Of a DNA stretch of 64,000 bases, positions 20,196 through 29,501 are shown one piece after another. Position 1 is the stretch's first letter, and each line of letters begins with the position of its first letter. The translations under genes and the position numbers were made by a program. Source of the stretch: Closterium sp. Naga37s-1 (taxonomy: Eukaryota > Streptophyta > Zygnematophyceae > Desmidiales > Closteriaceae). Where the stretch lies: positions 394,215-458,214 of the forward strand of contig CANJKZ010000540.1 of assembly GCA_947471745.1 (NCBI GenBank), in the 5' to 3' direction. The notes below the pieces were generated by a model. That model saw nothing but the letters and a program-made list of their open reading frames with translations. It had not been told where the DNA came from and searched no databases.

Positions 20196-23100
20196 TCACA
20201 GCCAAGGATGACATCTCACTGTACGATCACGCCCTAGGCCTTGTCACTGCCCCTGCTGCTACTGCTGACAGCACTGCTCGCTCACAGTGGCAGACTCGTG
20301 ATGCCCACGCTCGCTTCGCCATTCGCAACTCCCTGCCGATAGACGAACGCGAGCACTTTGGTCAGCACAAGACTGCACCGGCACTGTACACAGCTGTAGT
20401 TGCTCGCTACTCCTCACCTGCCTCTGCCGCACTAGGCCGTCTCTCCCTCCCCTATCTGTTTCCCGACCTGGCCTCCTTTCACACAGTCGCTGACCTCATC
20501 ACGCACCTCCGTACTAGTGAGGCCCGCTTCCGTGCCGCCATGCCTGCTGAGTTCCTTGCCACGCACCCCCCTCCACTCTGGCTCACTCTCTATCACCTAG
20601 TCACCCGCCTCCCTGACACACTGCGTGCTGTCAGGGACCACTTCCTAGCTCGTTGCCCCATTGAGCTCACCATTGCCCTCCTCGAGAAGGAGCTACTTGC
20701 AGCTGAGGCTAGCATAGTCGCTGTAGGTGCCTCTCGTGGCGACCCCCGTACCCCGTTCTTTGAGGGGTGTTCTCCTTCCCCCCTTCTTCCCTCTGTCGCC
20801 TCTGCTGCTGCTGTCGACCTTCTTGGTACTGAGAAGGTCGGCGCTGCGTCTGCCTCTAGCGGACGCCGCAGCGGCAAGGGCAAAGGGGGCAAGGGTAGTG
20901 GCGGTGACGGCGGGGGAGGCGGCGGTGGGGGCGGTGGAGGCAGTGGGGGTGGTGGCTCGGCTGGAGGGGCGAGTGGTAGCGGTGGGGGTGGTGGCGGCAG
21001 CGGCGGGGGAGGTGGCAGGAGTGGAGGCGGCGGTTGGGGTGGCGGTGGACGAGGCGGCGGCAGGGGTTGGGGTGGTCGAGGAGGTGGCAGCGGTGGTGGT
21101 GGCCGTGGAGGCACTGGCGGTGGCCAGGGCCAGCAGCACACTCTCTCGCCCCAGGAGGTCCGTGAGTGGTACTCTCAGCACGGGGGTGGGGGTGGTCTTA
21201 GCTGCACGTACGTCATTCGCACTGGTGACCGCACTGGTCAGCAGTGTGGACGACCGCACGCCACACAGCGCTGCTTCTCTCGTCTCGACGACGCTTGGCG
21301 TGTTCAGTTCCCTCAGGCCACTGAGCTGCCCCGCTGGCTTGATCTCCTGAAGAAGGGGATTGATATCTATGCTCTAGACTTTGATGCTATTCTATCTGCC
21401 ATGTATGTGATGTCTACTAGTGGAGAGGGTGCTGAGTACTTGTGTGTGCCGCCCGACCCGGGCATTAGGGCCAGTGCGTCTGCCGCTCCAGGTACTCACG
21501 TGTCGGCTACCCCAGGTGCTGGTGAGGCTGCTGCTCTAGGTGCTCGTGTGTCTCCCCCCCTTGGTACTGCGTCGACTGCCGCACTGCACACCTTCACACT
21601 GGACTCAGGTGCTTCTCGCTGCTTCTTTCGTGACCGCACTGCCCTTGAGCCGCTTGCTCGGCCAGTTGCTGTCTCCCTTGCTGACCCCTCTGGGGGTCCG
21701 GTCATTGCGACCTCTTCCACTGTCCTTCCCTGCCCTGCGGTCCCGTCGGGCACACTGTCAGGTCTCCACCTCCCCTCGTTCTCTACGAACTTGGTGGCAG
21801 GCTGTGCACTCCAGGACGGGGGTGTTCACCAGTTCACCCCTGCCTACGAGCGCGTGACACACTGCACGTGTGCTCGTACGGGCAGTCACTTGGCTACCTT
21901 CACTTGGCAGCCGGGGTCGGACCTGTACACACTGACTACTGAGTCCCCTCAGGTTGCTGCGACTGCGTCCGCGTCCGCGTCAGGTCAGCTGTCCGCCCCC
22001 TGCTCGTGTCGCTCTTTGGCACACGAGACTGTCCTCTGGCACCACCGCCTTGGCCACCCGTCTGTGCAGCGGCTTCGTGCCATGCACTCCAGGTACCTTG
22101 TCTCTGGCCTGCCCAGGGTCCTTCCTCCCCTCCCACCCTCGCCTGCTCCTACCTGTCTCCCCTGTGTCGAGGGACGGCAGCGCGCCGCTCCTCACTCCTC
22201 CTCGTTCCCCCCGACGACTGCTCCCTTGCAGACACTCCACATGGACGTGTGGGGCCCAGCCCGCGTCCGTGGTCAGGGTCAGGAGAGGTACTTCCTGATA
22301 GTTGTTGACGACTACTCGCGCTACACCTCGGTCTTCCCCTTGCGCACCAAGGGTGAGGTCCCTGATGTCTTGATCCCTTGGATCCGCCGAGCCCGTCTCC
22401 AGCTCAGCGAGCGTTTTCACTCGGACTTTCCTGTCCTGCGCTTGCACTCTGACAGAGGTGGTGAGTTCTCCTCCGACCTCTTGGCAGCCTACTGTGCTGA
22501 GCACGGCATTGAGCAGTCATTCACGCTTCCGGCTTCTCCACAGCAGAATGGGGTTGCGGAGCGCCGCATTGGCCTGGTCATGGAGGTCGCCCGTACCTCC
22601 TTGATCCATGCGGCTGCCCCCCACTTTCTGTGGCCGTTTGCGGTCCGGTACGCTGCGCATCAACTCAACCTCTGGCCCCGTGTCTCCTTGCCGGAGACCT
22701 CGCCCACGCTACTGTGGACGGGGGAGGTTGGCGATGCGTCGCGTTTCCGGGTCTGGGGGTCTCGAGCTTTTGTCCGCGATTCGTCTGCGGACAAGCTCTC
22801 CTCCCGTGCTGTTCCCTGCGTCTTCCTCGGCTTTGTCCCGGACGCGTCTGGTTGGCAGTTTTACCACGCCACCTCGCGCCGAGTCTTGCCCTCCCAGGAC
22901 GTCACTTTTGACGAGTCCGTCCCCTACTACCGCCTCTTCCCCTACCGCACTGCCCCGCTCCCCCCCCCGCCTCTCTTCCTCTCGCCAGGTGCTGCTGTTG
23001 CAGACCCCCTCCCCCCTCAGGGTGCCGCTCCCTCAGGTGTGTCTCAGGTAGACCCGGTTGAGCCTGTTGAGGTAGCTGTCGACTCTCGTCCTGCTGGGGG

Positions 23101-23317
23101 TGCTGAGCCTGGGGGTGCTGAGCCTGGGGTGTGGAGCCTGGGGGTGTGGAGCCTGGGGGTGTGGAGCTTGAGGGTGCTGAGCTTGGGGGGGTGGAGCCTC
23201 GTGGTACTGAGCTGCGGAGTCCGGAGTCTGGGGGTTCTGCGTCTGGAGGTACGAGGTCTGGGAGTCCTGCACCTGGAGGAGCCCTCTCCTCGGAGCAGCT
23301 ACGTGCGTGGTACTTAG
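20189..23317 (+). CDS. Copia element B Gag-protease-integrase polyprotein, 5' partial
   Basis: The frame is open from the junction at 20189. The first ATG (20540) falls inside Gag, since conserved copia-Gag-like sequence (SQWQTRDAHARFAIRNSL, then TAPALYTAVVARYS) precedes it. The order is: Gag core (20280-20800), Gly-rich tail (20880-21200), knuckle C-X13-C-X3-H-X4-C beginning at 21203, protease DSGA at 21602, integrase HHCC from ~22022, and catalytic Asp 22244, Asp 22451 and Glu 22559 (D-X35-E). The linker begins near 22990. At about 23125-23131 one G is missing from the GGAEP repeat, so the last ~62 codons of this ORF are a frame-shifted tail. The real continuation is the +1-phase ORF from 23131. 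Repairing one base would restore a single polyprotein as in other copia elements. A programmed shift is possible but unlikely, as the site lies in a minisatellite and A shows no shift there. Confidence 0.9.
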   Translation, partial: LQLTAKDDISLYDHALGLVTAPAATADSTARSQWQTRDAHARFAIRNSLPIDEREHFGQHKTAPALYTAVVARYSSPASAALGRLSLPYLFPDLASFHTVADLITHLRTSEARFRAAMPAEFLATHPPPLWLTLYHLVTRLPDTLRAVRDHFLARCPIELTIALLEKELLAAEASIVAVGASRGDPRTPFFEGCSPSPLLPSVASAAAVDLLGTEKVGAASASSGRRSGKGKGGKGSGGDGGGGGGGGGGGSGGGGSAGGASGSGGGGGGSGGGGGRSGGGGWGGGGRGGGRGWGGRGGGSGGGGRGGTGGGQGQQHTLSPQEVREWYSQHGGGGGLSCTYVIRTGDRTGQQCGRPHATQRCFSRLDDAWRVQFPQATELPRWLDLLKKGIDIYALDFDAILSAMYVMSTSGEGAEYLCVPPDPGIRASASAAPGTHVSATPGAGEAAALGARVSPPLGTASTAALHTFTLDSGASRCFFRDRTALEPLARPVAVSLADPSGGPVIATSSTVLPCPAVPSGTLSGLHLPSFSTNLVAGCALQDGGVHQFTPAYERVTHCTCARTGSHLATFTWQPGSDLYTLTTESPQVAATASASASGQLSAPCSCRSLAHETVLWHHRLGHPSVQRLRAMHSRYLVSGLPRVLPPLPPSPAPTCLPCVEGRQRAAPHSSSFPPTTAPLQTLHMDVWGPARVRGQGQERYFLIVVDDYSRYTSVFPLRTKGEVPDVLIPWIRRARLQLSERFHSDFPVLRLHSDRGGEFSSDLLAAYCAEHGIEQSFTLPASPQQNGVAERRIGLVMEVARTSLIHAAAPHFLWPFAVRYAAHQLNLWPRVSLPETSPTLLWTGEVGDASRFRVWGSRAFVRDSSADKLSSRAVPCVFLGFVPDASGWQFYHATSRRVLPSQDVTFDESVPYYRLFPYRTAPLPPPPLFLSPGAAVADPLPPQGAAPSGVSQVDPVEPVEVAVDSRPAGGAEPGGAEPGVWSLGVWSLGVWSLRVLSLGGWSLVVLSCGVRSLGVLRLEVRGLGVLHLEEPSPRSSYVRGT

Positions 23318-26136
23318 AGTACTGCAGCCTCCGGAGAGGTACCGCTCGAGCCGGACATACTACTGGGACTGGTGCTAGTACTTCTTCTCCCGTTCGGGAG
23401 CTCCCCTCCCGCGAGCGGATCCGTGAGTGGTACGAGCGGCGCTGCACTCTTCGGAGTGGCGTGCCTCGTGTTACGAACCCCGCTGCTGTTGGAGCTGCTG
23501 CTGGTGCTGAGGACCCGGGCGTTGGAGCTGCTGCTGGTGCTGAGGACCCGGGCGTTGGAGCTGCTGCTGGTGCTGAGGACCCGGGCGTTGGAGCCGCTGC
23601 TGGTGCTGAGGACCCGGGCGTTGGAGCTGCTGCTGGTGCTGAGGACCCGGGCGTTGGAGCCGCTGCTGGTGCTGAGGACCCGGGCGTTGGAGCTGCTGCT
23701 GGTGCTGAGGACCCAGGCGTTGGAGCTACTGCTGGTGCTGAGGACCCGGGCGTTGGAGCTACCGCTGGTGCTGAGGACGTGGACGCTGGAGCTGCTGCTG
23801 GTGCTGCGGACCCTGGTGCGGGTGTCCCTGCTGGCTCTGGTGTCGCTGCTCGGTCTCAGCCGTACTTTGTTCCGCTCCTTCAGCAGGTTCTTGGTCAGCT
23901 TCCTCCTCCTTTTCCTCCTCCCTCCTTAGAGTGTCCTCAGCCTGTCCAGCTGCAGTCGGCGTTACCGTCTGCCTCCTCTCTCCTTGGTCCTGCTCCTTAC
24001 ACTGGTCCGACTGGAGGTCTTACTGAGCGGCGTGAGCCTGCGTCTCGTCCTGCGTCGCCTGAGTCTCGTCCTGGGTCGCCTGTCCGCACTGCTCTCTCTA
24101 GTCGTCGAGTCCAGCGTCAGCGTCTTCCTGCTGTCCCAGGCACTCACCGGATGGCGCTTCGTCCGTCCACTGCTCCACAGCGTGTCCCACTGCCGTCTCC
24201 TCCTGCTTCCTCTCTTCCTGCTCTTCCTGACCCTGGGTCAGACTCTCTTCGTGCTACCAGTCCTGCTGTCACGCGTCTCCTGGCCACTGTTGTCACTGAC
24301 CCTTCCTTTGAGTCTGCTGCTGCGTCTGCCTTAGTTGCTGAGCTTGTCGACTTTGCTGCTCGCTGTCGTCTAGACTACGCTGCCAGCCTAGTTGCTGAGT
24401 CTGAGTCTGTCTGTCCTCCGTCCGTCGGGGGTGAGTGTGCTCTTGGCACTGACGTCCTTGAGGACAGGCAGGAGGAGTTCCAGTGCTTTGCTGCCGCTTT
24501 GCCCCATCTCGTGTCCATGCTTGTTGCCCCTGAGGGAGACCCGGATGCACCAGACATCCCGACCCCACGCTCTTACGCAGAGGCGATGGCCGGTCCCTAC
24601 TCCTCTCAGTGGCAGTCAGCCATGGACACAGAGATGGCTTCTTGGAAGTCCACAGGCACCTACGTCGACGAGGTTCCCCCGCCTGGGGCGAACATCGTCA
24701 GTGGCATGTGGATTTTCAGGGTGAAGCGGCCGCCGGGTTCTCCGCCTGTCTTCAAGGCGCGTTACGTTGCACGAGGCTTCAGTCAGCGCGAGGGAGTTGA
24801 CTTCTTCCAGACCTTCTCCCCGACCCCGAAGATGACCACTCTTCGGGTTCTGCTGCACGTCGCCGCTCAGCGTGACTACGAGCTCCACTCGCTTGACTTC
24901 AGCACTGCTTTCCTGCAGGGCAGCCTGCACGAGGAGATCTGGCTGCGCCGTCCACCTGGCTTCACTGGGTCGTTCCCTCCTGGTACCCAGTGGAGCCTCC
25001 GACGGCCAGTCTATGGTCTCCGCCAGGCGCCTCGTGAGTGGCACGACACACTGAGGACTACGCTTGCGGCTCTTGGGTTCGCGCCTTCTACTGCTGACCC
25101 GTCGCTGTTTCTACGCACCGACACCTCACTGCCGCCGTTCTACGTCCTTGTGTACGTCGACGACTTGGTCTTTGCTACTGCTGACACTGTGGCACTCGCC
25201 CACGTGAAGTCGGAGCTGCAGAAGAGACACACGTGCACAGACCTGGGTGAACTGACAAGCTATCTTGGCTTGCGGATCACCCGGGACAGAGCACGCCGCA
25301 CCATCACCTTGACTCAGTCACACATGGTGCAGCAGGTCCTTCAGCGCTTCCGCTTCACGTACTCCTCGCCTCAGCCCACTCCTCTGCCTACCGGTCACTC
25401 GCTCTCAGCTCTGCCTTCGGATGAGTCCGTAGAGCCGAGTGGCCCGTATCCAGAGCTTGTGGGTTGCCTCATGTACCTGATGACCTGCACTCGACCAGAC
25501 CTTGCATACCCTCTCAGCATTCTTGCACGCTATGTCGCTCCCGGCCGTCACCGGAAGGAGCACATGGATGCAGCTAAGAGGGTGTTGCGCTACTTGTGCA
25601 GTACGTCGGGCATGGGGCTAGTGCTTGGAGGGCGAGTCCCAGTTGTTCTCACTGGGCACTCAGACGCTTCTTGGGCAGACGACCAGGCTACTCAGCGGTC
25701 GTCTCAGGGTTACTCCTTCAGTCTTGGCTCTGGTTCTGTTTCTTGGCGTTCTACTCGCTCTTCTTCTGTTCTCAGCTCCAGTTGTGAGGCTGAGATCTAC
25801 GCCACAGCCATGGCGGCCCAGGAGCTACGCTGGCTCACCTACTTGCTGACCGACCTTGGAGAGCAGCCTCGTTCTCCTCCAGTGCTGTACGTCGACAACA
25901 AGGCAGCCATTGCCTTGTGTGAGGAGCACAAACTGGAGCACAGAACGAAGCACATTGCTCTGCGTTACTTCCTCGCTCGAGAGCTGCAGCAGCGTGGTCA
26001 GCTTCGCCTGCGTTACGTGGCCTCTGAGGCCAACACTGCTGATGTGTTCACCAAGGCGCTTCAGCCTTGTGACCATCAGCGCTTTTGCACTCTTCTAGGC
26101 CTTGTGCCTACTGGACCTCACTTGCTTACTTCTTGA
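23131..26136 (+). CDS. Copia element B linker, reverse transcriptase and RNase H
   Basis: This ORF overlaps the previous one and continues the polyprotein after the 1-nt break. The listed start is only where the frame opens (GTG), not a likely translation start. Codons 1-~360 are linker: two REWY-type motifs (23299-23340 and 23419-23460), a 33-bp repeat, and Pro/Ser-rich sequence. RT begins around [20 protein letters not shown] (~24517). Catalytic Asp lies in [10 protein letters not shown] (codon ~589) and YVDD (codons ~675-678, nt 25153-25164). RNase H has Asp ~845 (HSDASW), Glu ~886 (SCEAEIYA) and Asp ~922 (YVDNKAA), followed by TKHIALRY and NTADVFTKAL. No stop or gap is seen, so RT-RNase H looks intact. 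It would make cDNA from element RNA. This is the best-preserved copy in the window. Confidence 0.92.
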   Translation: MEPGGVEPGGVELEGAELGGVEPRGTELRSPESGGSASGGTRSGSPAPGGALSSEQLRAWYLEYCSLRRGTARAGHTTGTGASTSSPVRELPSRERIREWYERRCTLRSGVPRVTNPAAVGAAAGAEDPGVGAAAGAEDPGVGAAAGAEDPGVGAAAGAEDPGVGAAAGAEDPGVGAAAGAEDPGVGAAAGAEDPGVGATAGAEDPGVGATAGAEDVDAGAAAGAADPGAGVPAGSGVAARSQPYFVPLLQQVLGQLPPPFPPPSLECPQPVQLQSALPSASSLLGPAPYTGPTGGLTERREPASRPASPESRPGSPVRTALSSRRVQRQRLPAVPGTHRMALRPSTAPQRVPLPSPPASSLPALPDPGSDSLRATSPAVTRLLATVVTDPSFESAAASALVAELVDFAARCRLDYAASLVAESESVCPPSVGGECALGTDVLEDRQEEFQCFAAALPHLVSMLVAPEGDPDAPDIPTPRSYAEAMAGPYSSQWQSAMDTEMASWKSTGTYVDEVPPPGANIVSGMWIFRVKRPPGSPPVFKARYVARGFSQREGVDFFQTFSPTPKMTTLRVLLHVAAQRDYELHSLDFSTAFLQGSLHEEIWLRRPPGFTGSFPPGTQWSLRRPVYGLRQAPREWHDTLRTTLAALGFAPSTADPSLFLRTDTSLPPFYVLVYVDDLVFATADTVALAHVKSELQKRHTCTDLGELTSYLGLRITRDRARRTITLTQSHMVQQVLQRFRFTYSSPQPTPLPTGHSLSALPSDESVEPSGPYPELVGCLMYLMTCTRPDLAYPLSILARYVAPGRHRKEHMDAAKRVLRYLCSTSGMGLVLGGRVPVVLTGHSDASWADDQATQRSSQGYSFSLGSGSVSWRSTRSSSVLSSSCEAEIYATAMAAQELRWLTYLLTDLGEQPRSPPVLYVDNKAAIALCEEHKLEHRTKHIALRYFLARELQQRGQLRLRYVASEANTADVFTKALQPCDHQRFCTLLGLVPTGPHLLTS
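23490..23815 (+). repeat. 33-bp coding minisatellite in B linker (~10 units)
   Basis: Tandem 33-bp units encode GVGAAAGAEDP. Several are identical, which suggests recent expansion. Elements A and C have different Ala/Gly repeats at the same position, so the linker repeat differs from copy to copy. Confidence 0.9.
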
Positions 26137-26310
26137 GTCTGTTGTACTGTGATCTCTATATATAAACCTGCATGTGAACTGGTCTTGTGACCACTTGCTT
26201 GTGCTCGGAATTTGTGTGGTATCCTTGAGATCCACCCTGAGCTTGTTTTGCCTTGCTTTGCCTTGACTGGTCTTGTGACCCCTAGTTCTCCCCCACTTTG
26301 CCTATGGGGG
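26137..26310 (+). other. 3' UTR and polypurine tract of element B
   Basis: Non-coding segment between the RNase H stop and the LTR. CTGGTCTTGTGACC occurs at 26179-26192 and again at 26267-26280. The polypurine tract candidate is TATGGGGG ending at 26310. A TATATATAA stretch lies near 26157. Confidence 0.7.
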
Positions 26311-26444
26311 TGTGTCAAACATTATATATGTTGTGTTAGTTTAGGCTACAGTGGGTTAGCCTATAGGGGGTACACAATTCTAGGGTTAGGTACTTGTACT
26401 CTTTTCATTGCTAGTTCATTCATTCCTGTTCAGTGATTCCAACA
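26311..26444 (+). repeat. 3' LTR of element B (~134 bp)
   Basis: Begins TGTGTCAAACATTATATA (or TGTCAAAC at 26313) and ends GATTCCAACA at 26444. It is directly followed by the 61-bp satellite. Ends and interior correspond to the LTR of C at 17469-17608, with scattered substitutions and small indels. A TATATA motif lies near its start. The LTR is very short for a copia element. Confidence 0.75.
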
Positions 26445-26695
26445 GTTTTTGGGTGACTTTATGCGAGTAGTCACCATGGGGTGGAGATGTGAGGTGAGTC
26501 GACACTATTCTAGGTGACGTGATGCGAGTAGACACCATGGGGTGGATATGTGAGGTGAGTCGAGAATTTTTTGGGTGACGTGATGTGAGTAGATACCATG
26601 GGGTGGAGATGTGAGGTGAGTCGACACGTTTTTGGGTGACTTGATGCGAGTAGTCACCATGGGGTGGAGATGTGAGGTGAGTCGACACTTTTTTC
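26445..26695 (-). repeat. 61-bp satellite, reverse orientation (~4 units)
   Basis: The same family as 9123-12670 but inverted: GTTTTTGGGTGACTT, CACCATGGGGTGG and GTGAGTCGACAC recur about every 61 bp. It starts at the LTR end of B and ends where GGTGA is shared with element E. Confidence 0.93.
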
Positions 26696-27205
26696 GGTGA
26701 AGCCAAGAGCCGCAAGTGTAGTCCTCAGTGTGACGTGCCACTCACGGGGCGTCTTTCTCAGGCCGTAGAATGGTCGCCGAAGACTCCACTGGGTACCCTC
26801 AGGAAACGACCCAGTGAAGCCACGTTGGCAGAGCAACCAGATAGCCTCGTGAAGGCTGCCCTGCAGGAAGGCTGTCCAGAAGTCGAGGGAGTGCTGCTCG
26901 TAGTCGCGCTGTGCTGCAATGTGCAGTAGCACCCGAAGAGTGGTCATCTTAGGGTGGGGGAGAAGGTCTGGAAGAAGTCGAACCCCTCACGCTGACTGAA
27001 GCCTCGTGCAACGTAACGCGCCTTAAAGGCAAGCGGAGAACCCGGCGGCCGCTTCACCCTGAAAATCCACATGCCATCGACTATGTTCGCCCCAGGTGGG
27101 GGAACCTCGTTGACGTAGGTGCCTGTGGACTTCCAGAAATCCATCTCTTCGTCCAAGGCTATCTGCCACTGAGAGGAGTACGGACCCGTGGTCGCATCTG
27201 CGTAA
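26696..27205 (-). pseudogene. Copia fragment E: N-terminal part of reverse transcriptase
   Basis: Minus-strand RT sequence from [20 protein letters not shown] through [19 protein letters not shown] to [10 protein letters not shown]. It differs from A-D by more substitutions (WTAFLQG, LLCQRGF, YGLRKTPREW), so it belongs to an older or separate sublineage. A 1-nt deletion near 26952 (CCCCGAAG of B becomes CCTAAG) puts a TGA after FSPTLR and splits the frame. Both ends are cut by satellites: 61-bp on one side and 17-bp on the other. The YVDD region is absent. Not functional. Confidence 0.85.
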
Positions 27206-29501
27206 GGCGTGTGACCAAGGCGTGCGTGTGACCAAGGCGTGCGTGTGACCAAGGCGTGCGTGTGACCAGGGCGCGTGTGTGACCAAGGCGCCGGCGTGTG
27301 ACCAAGGCGCGCGTGTGATCAAGGCGCGCGTGTGACCATAGCGCGCGTGTGACCACGGCGTGCGTGTGACCAGGGCGCGCGCGTGACCAAGGCGTGCGTG
27401 TGACCAAGGTGTGCGTGTGACCAAGGCGTGCGTGTGACCAAGGCGTGCGTGTGACCGAGGCGTGCGTGTGACCAAGGCGTGCGTGTGACCAGGGCGCGCG
27501 TGTGACCAAGGCGTGTGTGTGACCAGGGCGCGCGTGTGACCAGGGCGCGCGTGTGACCAAGGCGTGCGTGTGACCAAGGCATGCGTGTGACCAAGGCGTG
27601 CGTGTGACCAAGGCGTGCGTGTGACCAGGGCGTGTGTCTGACCAAGGCGTGCGTGTGACCAGGGCGCGCGTGTGACCAATGCGTGCGTGTGACCAAGGCG
27701 TGCGTGTGACGAAGGCGTGCATGTGACCAAGGTGTGCGTTTGACCAGGGCGTGCGTGTGACCATGGCGTGCGTTTGACCAAGGCGTGCGTGTGACCAAGG
27801 CGTGCATGTGACCAGGGCGCGTGTGTGACCAAGGCGCGCGCGTGTGACCAAGGCGCGCGTGTGATCAAGGCGCGCGTGTGACCAAGGCGCGCGTGTGTCC
27901 AGGGCGTGCGTGTGACCAGGGCGCGCGCGTGACCAAGGCGTGCGTGTGACCAAGGTGTGCGTGTGACCAAGGCGTGCGTGTGACCAAGGCGTGCGTGTGA
28001 CCAAGGCGTGCGTGTGACCAAGGCGTGCGTGTGACCAAGGCGTGCGTCTGACCAAGGCATGCGTTTAACCAGGGCGTGCGTGTGACCATGGCGTGCGTGT
28101 GACCAAGGCGTGCGTGTGACCAAGGCGTGCTTGTGACCAGGGCGTGTGTGTGACCAAGGCGCGCGCGTGTGACCAAGGCGCGCGTGTGATCAAGGCGCGC
28201 GTGTGACCAAGGCGCGCGTGTGTCCAGGGCGTGCGTGTGACCAGAGCGCGCGCGTAACCAAGGCGTGCATGTGACCAAGGTGTGCGTGTGACCAAGGCGT
28301 GCGTGTGACCAAGGCGTGCGTGTGACCAAGGCGTGCGTGTGACCAAGGCGTGCGTGTGACCAAGGCGTGCGTGTGACCAGGGCGCGCGTGTGACCAAGGC
28401 GCGCATGTGACCAGGGCGCGCGTGTGACCAGGGCGTGCGTGTGACCAGGGCGCGAGTGTGACCAAGGCGCGCGTGTGACCAAGGCGCGCGTGTGACCAGG
28501 GCGTGCGTGTGACCAAGGCGTGCGTGTGACCAAGGCGCGCTTTTGACCAAGGCGCGCGTGTGACCAAGGCGCGCGTGTAACCAAGGCGTGCGTGTGACCA
28601 AGGCGTGCGTGTGACCAGGGCGCGCGTGTGACCAAGGCACGCGTGTGACCAAGGCGTGCGTGTGACGAAGGCGCGCGTGTGACCAAGGCGTGCGTGTGAC
28701 CAGGGCGCGCGTGTGACCAGGGCGTGCGTGTGACCAAGGCGTGCGTGTGACCAAGGCGTGCGTGTGACCAAGGCGCGCGTGTGACCTAGGCGCGCGTGTG
28801 ACCAAGGCGTGCGTGTGATCAAGGCGCGCGTGTGACCAAGGCGTGCGTGTGACCAGGGCGTGTGTGTTACCAAGGCGCGCGCGTGTGACCAAGGCGCGCG
28901 TGTGATCAAGGCGCGCGTGTGACCAAGGCGCGCGTGTGTCCAGGGCGTGAGTGTGACCAGAGCGCGCGCGTAACCAAGGCGTGCATGTGACCAAGGTGTG
29001 CGTGTGACCAAGGCGTGCGTGTGACCAAGGCGTGCGTGTGACCAAGGCGTGCGTGTGACCAAGGCGTGCGTGTGACCAAGGCGTGCGTGTGACCAGGGCG
29101 CGCGTGTGACCAAGGCGCGCATGTGACCAGGGCGCGCGTGTGACCAGGGCGTGCGTGTGACCAGGGCGCGAGTGTGACCAAGGCGCGCGTGTGACCAAGG
29201 CGCGCGTGTGACCAGGGCGTGCGTGTGACCAAGGCGTGCGTGTGACCAAGGCGCGCTTTTGACCAAGGCGCGCGTGTGACCAAGGCGCGCGTGTAACCAA
29301 GGCGTGCGTGTGACCAAGGCGTGCGTGTGACCAGGGCGCGCGTGTGACCAAGGCACGCATGTGACCAAGGCGTGCGTGTGACGAAGGCGCGCGTGTGACC
29401 AAGGCGTGCGTGTGACCAGGGCGCGCGTGTGACCAGGGCGTGCGTGTGACCAAGGCGTGCGTGTGACCAAGGCGTGCGTGTGACCAAGGCGCGCGTGTGA
29501 C

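Noticed and set aside
20180..20540. 5' LTR or tRNA primer binding site for element B
   Set aside because: Gag codons begin right at the junction with C. No LTR-like or primer-binding sequence is present between them.
23120..23320. Programmed ribosomal frameshift between integrase and RT in B
   Set aside because: No slippery heptamer is evident. The change is a missing G within a minisatellite, and A stays in frame through the matching site.
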